This document shows positions 8,410 through 15,664 of a DNA stretch of 64,000 nucleotides, piece by piece. The stretch's first letter is position 1; every line of letters begins with the position of its first letter. A program made the position numbers and the translations under genes. Source of the stretch: Thermococcus chitonophagus (GTDB lineage Archaea; Methanobacteriota_B; Thermococci; Thermococcales; Thermococcaceae). The DNA lies in contig NZ_CP015193.1 of NCBI RefSeq assembly GCF_002214605.1, positions 186,001 to 250,000 of the forward strand, written 5' to 3'. The notes beneath the pieces were generated by a model, which ran no database searches, was not told the origin of the DNA, and saw nothing but the letters and a program-made list of their open reading frames with translations.

Positions 8410-9101
8410 CTCCTCCACCTCAATATCAATATCAATACAACAACCCCTATAACCCCAGCGGCCCACCACGGGAAGCACTTCAATTCAGATTTAGAAACTG
8501 TGAAATTGGTAGGAATCTCCTCATAATTGAGGGTGAAGCCCGTGACGTTCTCGGGAGTTATAACCTCGCCGTCCAATCTTATCACGAAGCTTGTAGATTC
8601 CGTATTCACGATGCATGTATCTTGGCACTCCAGACCCGTAACGTTGAGCGTCCAGAAAACATCCTCTCCAGACAAGCCCGCCGTGTAGTATTTTGCCCAG
8701 GATACTTTTCCATCCCTGAGTACTCTGGTCACAAAGTAGTAACCTATCCAAGGAGCATCACTGCCTCCTCCAGCAATCCCGGCCACTATCACCGAGTCCT
8801 TTACGAATACTACTGCCTCTGGAACCATATAGTATTCTGAGGCGATGACCTTTTGCACAACCAAATTCCCGTCCCTGTCCAAAACTGCCACCCAAAGCGA
8901 GTCCTTAGGGTGAGCAGGCATCTTCGCGGAGCCAATAACCAAAATATTCGAGCCAAAGTCGTGGTAATCGATGACGTTGACGCAGAACCACGGAGAAGTT
9001 GAATTAAAGGTGACAACCCAGGAGCACTCCTTCACTACCTCATTCCCGGCAACCACCCAAGGAAGGATTAATAGCATTACAAATAGTGATATCCACTTCA
9101 T
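8406..9101 (-). CDS. Exported protein with C-terminal membrane anchor
   Basis: This 231-residue protein has a cleavable-type signal peptide (about 1-18, ending VVAG), a beta-rich extracellular part and a C-terminal membrane segment (about 213-228) ending in RWRR. That gives an outside-facing, membrane-tethered protein. The middle contains VAVLDRDGNLVV and similar strands recalling propeller-type repeats, but there are too few to assign a fold. Four Cys residues occur in the exposed part. Function is unknown. Its TGA overlaps the ATG of the MBL hydrolase. Confidence 0.75.
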   Translation of the reverse strand: MKWISLFVMLLILPWVVAGNEVVKECSWVVTFNSTSPWFCVNVIDYHDFGSNILVIGSAKMPAHPKDSLWVAVLDRDGNLVVQKVIASEYYMVPEAVVFVKDSVIVAGIAGGGSDAPWIGYYFVTRVLRDGKVSWAKYYTAGLSGEDVFWTLNVTGLECQDTCIVNTESTSFVIRLDGEVITPENVTGFTLNYEEIPTNFTVSKSELKCFPWWAAGVIGVVVLILILRWRR

Positions 9102-9134
9102 GATGGTTTAGAGTGTAGTTAAAAATATATAAAG

Positions 9135-9596
9135 CTACTCTTTGGTAACGACTGGAAATTCCTCCCATGGAAAGACTATCCACTTGTCAGTCCTGAAGAC
9201 ATAATAGTCCGGAACTACGGAAGTCCAAGGCTTCATTGCCAAGCAGGCGACCTTTATCTCCTTCGCACCAAGCCTCTTTACTTCCTCTATCACTACCTCC
9301 AAGGTTTTTCCAGTATCGCTGACATCATCCACTATCACAACCTTCTTGTCCTTAAGATCTCCATGTATCGGGATTGTAATCACAGGCTTCTCTGCCCTCT
9401 CATCTATCCCCTTGTAGAACTTAACGTCGATTACCTTGAGCGGAAGATCGCCAAGGATGTGGCTCAACCTAACGGCTGGAATTAACCCTCCCCTTGCGAC
9501 GCCAACGATTACGTCTGGCTTGTACTCCCTCAGCTTATCGGCTAGAGCGAATATCGCCCTGTCAACTTGCCACCAAGTTAGATAGACCTTGTCCAT
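9135..9596 (-). CDS. Purine-type phosphoribosyltransferase
   Basis: This 153-residue protein is a type I phosphoribosyltransferase. The PRPP-binding loop VVIVDDVSDTGKTLE lies at about 86-100 and VGVARGGLIPAVRLSH at about 35-50. Short enzymes like this in Thermococcales salvage purine bases (xanthine, guanine or hypoxanthine) into nucleotides; the base cannot be read from sequence. GGGGGTGA precedes the ATG. A longer relative lies at 33996-34643. Confidence 0.87.
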   Translation of the reverse strand: MDKVYLTWWQVDRAIFALADKLREYKPDVIVGVARGGLIPAVRLSHILGDLPLKVIDVKFYKGIDERAEKPVITIPIHGDLKDKKVVIVDDVSDTGKTLEVVIEEVKRLGAKEIKVACLAMKPWTSVVPDYYVFRTDKWIVFPWEEFPVVTKE

Positions 9597-9685
9597 TCTT
9601 TCACCCCCTTTGCTCTCCAGTTAACACCTGAATTTAAAAATCCACCGAAAAGCTGAGGCATGTTTGTCAGGATATTGCAATATTG

Positions 9686-9737
9686 TGTAAAGCAACAGTT
9701 GACAATATTTATAAAGATATGTAAAGTACAAGTTAAC
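9686..9737 (+). promoter_or_regulatory. Leaderless promoter flanked by direct repeats
   Basis: A TATA-like TTTATAAA lies near 9708-9716, about 25 bases before the ATG at 9738, which suggests a leaderless transcript. TGTAAAGCAACAGTTGAC (9686-9703) and TGTAAAGTACAAGTTAAC (9720-9737) match at 14 of 18 positions and bracket the TATA box; the second abuts the start codon. This looks like an operator pair. Confidence 0.5.
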
Positions 9738-10907
9738 ATGATTGGACTACTTGAAGATCAGAATCCATGGTGGATACATGAAGAAGATCCAGAATTGAGA
9801 GAATTTAAGAAGCTGAGATACAGGATAACGCCAAAATGGATAGAAGAAATCTCCCTCCAGCCATTCTCCCTTAATTTCATCCTAGGACCAAGGAGAGTTG
9901 GAAAAACCCTCGGAATGAAGCTATTGATAAAAAACATCTTGGAGCATTCAAAAAACCCATACTCAGTATTCTACTTCGACTGCAGCATTTTAGAGAGTTA
10001 TAAAGAGCTTGTGAAGGTAATGGAAGCATACTTCAAAATAAGAAGACGCAAAGGAGTGAAGAGTTCGTATATATTCCTTGATGAAGTAACCTTGCTCCCA
10101 GACTGGTGGAGGGGAGTTAAGTACCTTATTGACAGGAAAAAATTCATTGATGATGTTCTCACAGTAACTGGATCAATAACCCTCGCCAGGGAAAGGATTA
10201 TAGGAGCATTTGGAGGTAGAATGGGCAGAGGAAGAATTATAGAGGTTACTCCCCTCTCATTCAGAGAGTACTATCACTTATTCTACCAAGAGTTTGCTCG
10301 CTCGAAGGCCAGTGAAGTCTTCGAGAACTACCTAGAAACCGGAGGATACCTGGCCTATCTCAACGGAATGCTCACGACAAAAGACGTAATCTTAACAGTA
10401 AAATCAGACATTCTAACCCTTGGAAAGAGCACGAGTATCGCTAGGGATGTAATAGGAGCCATAATTGACGTTGCTCCCGATCCTGTATCCTTCAGAAAGC
10501 TCGCTGAAAGGTCAGGCGTATCAGTCCCAACGGTAAGAGAGTACATTGAAGTGTTTGAAGCCCTTCACATTCTCCTCCAAATACCCTTCAGGGACGAAGG
10601 GGGAAGAATAATAGAGAGAAAAGACAGAAAGTTCATAATAAGAGATCCTCTAATTGCAAGAGCTTTAGCGAAGTGGGCGGGAAGGGAGATAGGGAAGGAC
10701 GTGCTGTACGAGTGGATCGTGCAGAAACACTTATACAGGAAATTTGGAGAGGTATTTTACTTCAGAACGGACAGATACGAGATCGACGCTGTTGCTAAGG
10801 GCATTAAAATCGAGGTCAAGTCTGGAAGAATAAAGAAGAAGTATCCCAGGGATGTTATGATCATCGGTGGAGAGGAAATTCCAGAGTTCCTCTACAACTT
10901 AACATGA
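9738..10907 (+). CDS. AAA ATPase, DUF4143-type
   Basis: This 389-residue protein has Walker A GPRRVGKT (about 44-51) and Walker B-like YIFLDEVTLL (about 104-113), then the usual C-terminal region of the DUF4143 ATPase group with a winged-helix part (FRKLAERSGVSVPTVREYIE) and a nuclease-like end, YEIDAVAKGIKIEVKSG, which has the D...ExK pattern of PD-(D/E)XK folds. Proteins of this group are abundant in Thermococcales and their role is not settled. It is the only ATPase of this general kind in the window whose frame looks undamaged. The start is set by a leaderless promoter. It overlaps the convergent gene by 16 bases. Confidence 0.85.
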   Translation: MIGLLEDQNPWWIHEEDPELREFKKLRYRITPKWIEEISLQPFSLNFILGPRRVGKTLGMKLLIKNILEHSKNPYSVFYFDCSILESYKELVKVMEAYFKIRRRKGVKSSYIFLDEVTLLPDWWRGVKYLIDRKKFIDDVLTVTGSITLARERIIGAFGGRMGRGRIIEVTPLSFREYYHLFYQEFARSKASEVFENYLETGGYLAYLNGMLTTKDVILTVKSDILTLGKSTSIARDVIGAIIDVAPDPVSFRKLAERSGVSVPTVREYIEVFEALHILLQIPFRDEGGRIIERKDRKFIIRDPLIARALAKWAGREIGKDVLYEWIVQKHLYRKFGEVFYFRTDRYEIDAVAKGIKIEVKSGRIKKKYPRDVMIIGGEEIPEFLYNLT

Positions 10908-12634
10908 CCCTTATAAAGGCCCCTTGCATCCTGGGGAAGCAAATTAAGGAACTCATCCTCGCTCTTGAAAGGCCTTTTTGCTAGAATTTTAGCTAGGGTC
11001 TTCTTCCCCACCCCAGGAAGCCACTTCAAAACCTTGGAGCTCTCCCTGTTAACGTCAATGGGAACCGGAATGCCGGTAACGCTTCTGAGTCCATGATCGA
11101 CTATCATTACATCGTAATATTTGTCGAGCTCAAGCCTCTTGGGCACGCCAACTATCAGGGGATAGCTTCCGAACTGCCTGCCAAAGGTTAGTCCATTATC
11201 ATAAACCTCCATCCTCACGTCCCTCAGAATCGTCCCTACTGGAACTACTCTCTTGAGCATTGGGAGGTCTATCTCATGCCTTATCTTATGCCTGTAGTGC
11301 TCTATCAGCTTCTTGTGCTTCTCAGTCTTCACCTTATCCCTCATGTTCCAAAGCGGTGTCCCGGGGAACACAACGACCTGCCTGATGTTTATCCTCCTGA
11401 GCATCAAACCGTCATCGAGTATCTTCTTTAAAAACTGGAATGTAAGTTCGTACGTTCTCTTTGTTTCCCCAGGAAGTCCAAAGATTATGTTTATCCCAGG
11501 AAGGAGCCAGGGAAGGCCGTTGTAGCCTCTCCTTCCTCCAACCTCGTTTATTATCTTTACGGCCTCGTAGGTTTCCTCTGGGGTAGCGTTGAGGTTGTTC
11601 AGCTTGGCCACCTTTGGATCCGCAGTTTCCAATCCAAAGGCAACCACGTTCCCCGGGGTTCCGTACTTAATTATGGCCTTTGCAATCCTCCTGCTCTCTT
11701 CTGGGTAGTTAGCGATCACCGCTGGATTTGCATTGTCCACGTGGAGGGTTTTAACGTTTGGCGCAACACTTCTAACTGCTTTAAACAGCTTTTCAACTTC
11801 CTCAGGCTTTGGAATCGGAACCCTACCGTTGGGCTCGGCCATGTAGGAGAAGATGCAACTCTGCCTCCCTATCCTGAAGTGCCTTACTTCCAGCCTGTAG
11901 AGAGCTTCAACTTCCTGGGCAACGAATTTCTGGGGCCTGTTCTCTACGATAGGATAGCGAACTGGCTCCGTACAGAAGGAACAACCTCCTATACCCATCG
12001 CCTTGGGACAGCCACGCTGGGTTTCTATCTCAGCCAATACGAATTCAGGGTAGCCCGGGAACTGCTTGACAACTTCTGCCCCCAGTAAAGCGTAGGGCTG
12101 CAACTCCTCATAAGTTCTAAACCTGAATGGGTCAAGATCCCTACCGGAGAAGTAGTCATAGAGGAAGGCCTCAAGGTCGCCGTAGACCACGTAATCAAAA
12201 ACCTCCTCGGCGAACTTAAGTTCCCTAGTCGTTATCTTAACCCCACCTATCTTTGCCGAACCCATGAAGGCGGGCCCACCCAAGATCTTAACGGCATTAA
12301 ATCCGCCTATGAACTTTGCAACCTCTTCAACACTCCCAGGAACAGCTGAAAGATACTTTCCCGGAGTGTGAAGGCCACCTATGAAAATTATAACATCGGC
12401 CTTCTCAAGTATCTCTCTAGCCTTGGGAAAGTTCGGAGTTTTGTTTCTCGTTCTAATTCCGTCTTCACCCTCGAATGTCGCCCTCAAATCGTCAATCGTG
12501 AGGTAGAATACGTTAGCATCTCTCCTAGCCTTCTTTATCGCACCATAGGCGTACCTTGGGTAGAGGCCCATGTAGGGAGGAACGCCAAGCCCCGCGGGTT
12601 CATCCGTGTAGCCGTCTATTATTGCAACTATCAT
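10892..12634 (-). CDS. Radical SAM protein with C-terminal helix-hairpin-helix
   Basis: This 580-residue protein has an N-terminal Rossmann-like region resembling a B12-binding domain (IIFIGGLHTPGKY, ILGGPA), then a radical SAM core. The iron-sulfur motif near residue 210 reads C-x8-C-x2-C (CPKAMGIGGCSFC), with a longer first gap than the usual C-x3-C-x2-C. Later parts include FGLETADPKV and NIIFGLPGET, typical of the radical SAM barrel. The end (about 530-575) is a helix-hairpin-helix, LPGVGKKTLAKIL, suggesting nucleic acid binding. A TATA-like element is followed at leaderless distance by the ATG at 12634; a GTG 15 bases earlier is possible. The substrate is unknown. Confidence 0.85.
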   Translation of the reverse strand: MIVAIIDGYTDEPAGLGVPPYMGLYPRYAYGAIKKARRDANVFYLTIDDLRATFEGEDGIRTRNKTPNFPKAREILEKADVIIFIGGLHTPGKYLSAVPGSVEEVAKFIGGFNAVKILGGPAFMGSAKIGGVKITTRELKFAEEVFDYVVYGDLEAFLYDYFSGRDLDPFRFRTYEELQPYALLGAEVVKQFPGYPEFVLAEIETQRGCPKAMGIGGCSFCTEPVRYPIVENRPQKFVAQEVEALYRLEVRHFRIGRQSCIFSYMAEPNGRVPIPKPEEVEKLFKAVRSVAPNVKTLHVDNANPAVIANYPEESRRIAKAIIKYGTPGNVVAFGLETADPKVAKLNNLNATPEETYEAVKIINEVGGRRGYNGLPWLLPGINIIFGLPGETKRTYELTFQFLKKILDDGLMLRRINIRQVVVFPGTPLWNMRDKVKTEKHKKLIEHYRHKIRHEIDLPMLKRVVPVGTILRDVRMEVYDNGLTFGRQFGSYPLIVGVPKRLELDKYYDVMIVDHGLRSVTGIPVPIDVNRESSKVLKWLPGVGKKTLAKILAKRPFKSEDEFLNLLPQDARGLYKGHVKL

Positions 12635-12666
12635 CTTAGACGAGAACACAGGAGGGGATAAAAACC

Positions 12667-13694
12667 TTATCCAACCTCATCCAACGTCCTCCTTATCGCC
12701 AAGAGCTCAAGCCTGCCCTGAGACCTCAGGAGCCTTTTTTTCGGATCAAAGAAGAGGATATTGTTCTTAACAGCCCAGAAAACTGCGTCATTTATCTCAT
12801 TACACTTTACTATCTCCTTGTCGATGAACTCATTGAGAAGCGCCAAAATATCCTTGAACAACTCTGAATTCTTTCTCCTTATCGAGTTGAGAGATAGGAC
12901 TAACCAGCTCGTCTTGTCCTCGAGGACTTCCTCGCACCATTCCTTAAGCTCTTCCCTGTGCTTTAAAGCCTCGACAAGGTAAACAGGCTTACCCCCAAAG
13001 TAGCTCCAGACTAGCTCAGCCTCATCATTAGTGAATCCCTGGGACACGAGGAATTTAGGGCAGTTTCCTTATCGAAATCATCAACTAGAAGGTAGTCCGC
13101 CCTCCCTTGAAGCATTGCTTCATTGTAGACTTTCTCTATGAATAGACTATCAGATGTAACAACAAAAACATGGGATAAGTGCTCCTCCTTAGTCAAGTGA
13201 ACAAAGAAGTTGAACATCTCATAGATCAACGAGCCATTAACCTTTAAGTCCTCAATAACCTGCAACTCATCAACAATCAAAATAGGATTCTTACCCGCCT
13301 CCTTAACCTCCTTCATTAAAGTTGCAATATAAGCGAAGGCATTCTTAGGTTTCTTCTCTCTAACTATTTCATTTAGAAGCTCTGCAGGGATAGGAAATCC
13401 AAAAGCCTCTTTTCCCGCCGATAATATTAGAGAAACTGCCTCCTTTAATGTTTTCACACTATTCCTGAATTCAAGTGAAAACAATATATCAACGAACTCT
13501 TCATAGCTTGTAATAGGAGTTCTCCTGAGGTTAAACTTGAAAAACAACATAATCGTTTGGAAGCCTTTTGATAAATTCATTCATTAATGCGGTCTTTCCA
13601 GAATTTATTGGGCCGTAGATAAAGGTTATCATGTTTGATCATAGGAAACCATGATCAACAACTTCCTAAGCTCCCTCTCCCTATCGAAGAACAT
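12667..13694 (-). pseudogene. Archaeal AAA ATPase (PF01637-like), frameshifted
   Basis: This is a second copy of the family seen at 6892. From the ATG at 13694 the protein begins MFFDRERELRKLL...VSYDQ and hits TGA within 22 codons. The Walker A piece MITFIYGPINSGKTALMNE is in another frame and ends at a TAA after VVFQV. The middle (NLRRTPITSYEEF through Walker B ILIVDELQ and VDDFDKETAL) is in a third reading, and SQGFTNDEAELVWSYFGGKPVYL to the end is shifted again. So at least three frame disruptions separate recognisable domains. The original ribosome binding site GGTGGT before the ATG is still there. Confidence 0.85.
13077..13173. repeat. 97-bp near-identical tract shared with 15001-15097
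   Basis: Bases 13077-13173 and 15001-15097 are the same except at two positions, while the ATPase coding sequence on either side is clearly diverged. Both tracts encode the same sensor-like segment of the two paralogues. This is the pattern of recent gene conversion or recombination. Confidence 0.8.
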
Positions 13695-13735
13695 GCTACC
13701 ACCTAAGGCCAATTCTGATAAAACGGGTAAAAAGG

Positions 13736-14911
13736 TTATCCCAGGAGCCAGCTAACGACTTTCAGGCCTTCCAGAGCCTCAGGGGTATAAGGCATCACAA
13801 CGTGGTGGTTACCTAGGGCTTTCTCCAAGAACTCCCTTCCTATGTCCACCACCAGCTGGGTTCTGCAAAGGCCTTCCTCAAGGAGGCCACTTCTCACTTT
13901 TCTCGCAACGAAGTAGGAAAGCTTTGAGTAGTCTAAACTCACCCTGCCTATTATGAGCCTATCGTACTTTATTTCGCACGTCACGGCATAGGGATAACCG
14001 CTCTCGAAGTGGGAAACTAAGCTACAGTTCCTGCCCAGGGTAGGTGCTATCGTACAGTGGGCAAGCTTCAGCTCGCCATTTTTCGTGAATCCGCTCGGGT
14101 TTGCTATCCATCCGGGACTGTCGGTTAGCTCATAGCTTATCGTAAGCATGAGCAAGCTGTGGAAATCATCCTCGCATGCGGTTGGGATCCCCTCAGCGTT
14201 CATCATTGCTACAGCAAGGCAGGGAGTTAGCTTGTACTTAACCACGAGGGGAAAGCAGTCAATTACTATGGCGTTAGCTCCGTACTCGTCCTTTAACTTC
14301 TTTAACGCATAATAGATCCTCACAACATCCTTGACCTTCTCCCCCTCAGCGTTTATGAGAACCCTAACCTTGGCAAGAAACTCCTTTATTTCATTCTCAC
14401 CTGCACTCCACCCAACTTCCCTTATCCTTTCATAACTTACTGCATAGACCTTAGAACCGAAAACCTCCGAGAATACCTTAGCGTTCTCACTTACTTCGCC
14501 ATCACTCGTTATCTCGAGGATCCTCAGGTTCTTCAGCCTTTTATACGCCTTTAATCCCCTTATTAAACCTCCTAGCTCCTCCGGGGATTCCACATGGTAC
14601 AGGTAGACACTGTAACCATTGGCCTCAGCCCAAGCCTTAGCGGACAAACCGCTTGGAAGGCTGTTGTGCTTTCCGTGGGTAATTAGAATCGTTGGCTTCC
14701 CAGCTTTTATTACCTCCTTAGCTTTTTTGCTGGTTCCTCCAGTCAGCAGGAAAAGCAGTACAATGTCGGCATTATCTACTCCAGAAACATTATTAACATC
14801 GCTAAAGCTCACGAGATCCTTAGGAAACTCCCCCTTAAAGCTCTCCATGACCTTCCTGTAGTAGCTTTCACCGTGAAGCTCACTCGCTAAGAATAAGCCA
14901 ACGATTTTCAC
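13736..14911 (-). CDS. Sugar-isomerase-like protein (FucI/AraA fold)
   Basis: This 391-residue protein resembles the L-fucose/L-arabinose isomerase-like superfamily. Features are an N-terminal Rossmann-like region (VGLFLASELHG, VLLFLLTGGTSKKA), a middle domain with GANAIVIDCFPLV and PTACEDDFHSLL, and a C-terminal HCTIAP region, in the order expected for the family. CEDD may provide acidic metal ligands, but I cannot assign a sugar. The GTG at 14911 is preceded by GGGGGTGGT, so I prefer it over the GTG at 14926 that overlaps the preceding stop. Confidence 0.65.
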   Translation of the reverse strand: MKIVGLFLASELHGESYYRKVMESFKGEFPKDLVSFSDVNNVSGVDNADIVLLFLLTGGTSKKAKEVIKAGKPTILITHGKHNSLPSGLSAKAWAEANGYSVYLYHVESPEELGGLIRGLKAYKRLKNLRILEITSDGEVSENAKVFSEVFGSKVYAVSYERIREVGWSAGENEIKEFLAKVRVLINAEGEKVKDVVRIYYALKKLKDEYGANAIVIDCFPLVVKYKLTPCLAVAMMNAEGIPTACEDDFHSLLMLTISYELTDSPGWIANPSGFTKNGELKLAHCTIAPTLGRNCSLVSHFESGYPYAVTCEIKYDRLIIGRVSLDYSKLSYFVARKVRSGLLEEGLCRTQLVVDIGREFLEKALGNHHVVMPYTPEALEGLKVVSWLLG

Positions 14912-14925
14912 ATCTACCACCCCCA

Positions 14926-15600
14926 CTATAACTTTTCAAGTGCCCTCCTTATGGCCAAAAGTTCGAGCTTCCCTTGGGGCCTTAAAATTCCCCCCTTAGG
15001 ATCATCAACTAGGAAGTAGTCCGCCCTCCCTTGAAGCATTGCTTCATTGTAGACTTTCTCTATGAATAGACTATCAGATGTAACAACAAAAACATGGACT
15101 AGATGGGTCTCTTTTGTGAGCCTAACGAAGAAGTTAAAGAGCTTATATATCAAGGGCCCATCAACTTTTAGATCCCCTATAACCTGTAGCTCATCTATAA
15201 CTAAAATGGGTTTTCTCTCTTTATCCCTTAGCTCTCTAAAATAGTCCTCTAAAAACACAAATGGATCCCCATTCTTATTTTCAATCAAGTCTCTGAAGAC
15301 TTTTTCAGGGATCGGAATGCCTTGGTATGCCAAACCGCTCTTTAAAACGTCCACTAATAACTCCTTTAGAGAGCCTTCTTTGACACTAAACAAAACCTTC
15401 ATGAAGTCCTCGTAACTGTTAATAAATCTCCCTCTGAGGTTAATATAAAAGATCGCGAATTCTCTTGAAATCCTCTTAGTCAGTTCCATCAGTAAAACGG
15501 TTTTCCCAGAATTTATCGGGCCATAGATAGTTATCATGTTTGGTTCATAAGAGATTAAGCTCAGTAAAGCCTTAAGTTCTTCCTTCCTATCAAAGAACAT
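14926..15600 (-). CDS. AAA ATPase (PF01637-like) with large internal deletion
   Basis: This third copy of the family is one open frame of 224 residues but lacks the normal C-terminal half. Walker A GPINSGKT (about 26-33) and Walker B ILVIDELQ (about 129-136) are intact. After the sensor segment ending LVDD, the sequence jumps directly to PKGGILRPQGKLELLAIRR, which in the paralogues at 6892 and 12667 lies about 115 residues further on. The winged-helix domain and the YFGGKPVYL region are gone. The join is in frame. The product might still bind ATP but is unlikely to have normal function. GGTGG precedes the ATG at 15600; a start four codons earlier is possible. Confidence 0.75.
   Translation of the reverse strand: MFFDRKEELKALLSLISYEPNMITIYGPINSGKTVLLMELTKRISREFAIFYINLRGRFINSYEDFMKVLFSVKEGSLKELLVDVLKSGLAYQGIPIPEKVFRDLIENKNGDPFVFLEDYFRELRDKERKPILVIDELQVIGDLKVDGPLIYKLFNFFVRLTKETHLVHVFVVTSDSLFIEKVYNEAMLQGRADYFLVDDPKGGILRPQGKLELLAIRRALEKL
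15001..15097. repeat. 97-bp near-identical tract shared with 13077-13173
   Basis: This is the partner of the tract at 13077-13173 (two mismatches). Its left boundary falls exactly on the internal deletion junction of the ATPase gene, so the two events may be linked. Confidence 0.8.
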
Positions 15601-15664
15601 GCCATCCACCAATAACTAATCCAGAGGAATGGATAAAAATATTACTTGAAGAAAGGGAAAGAAT

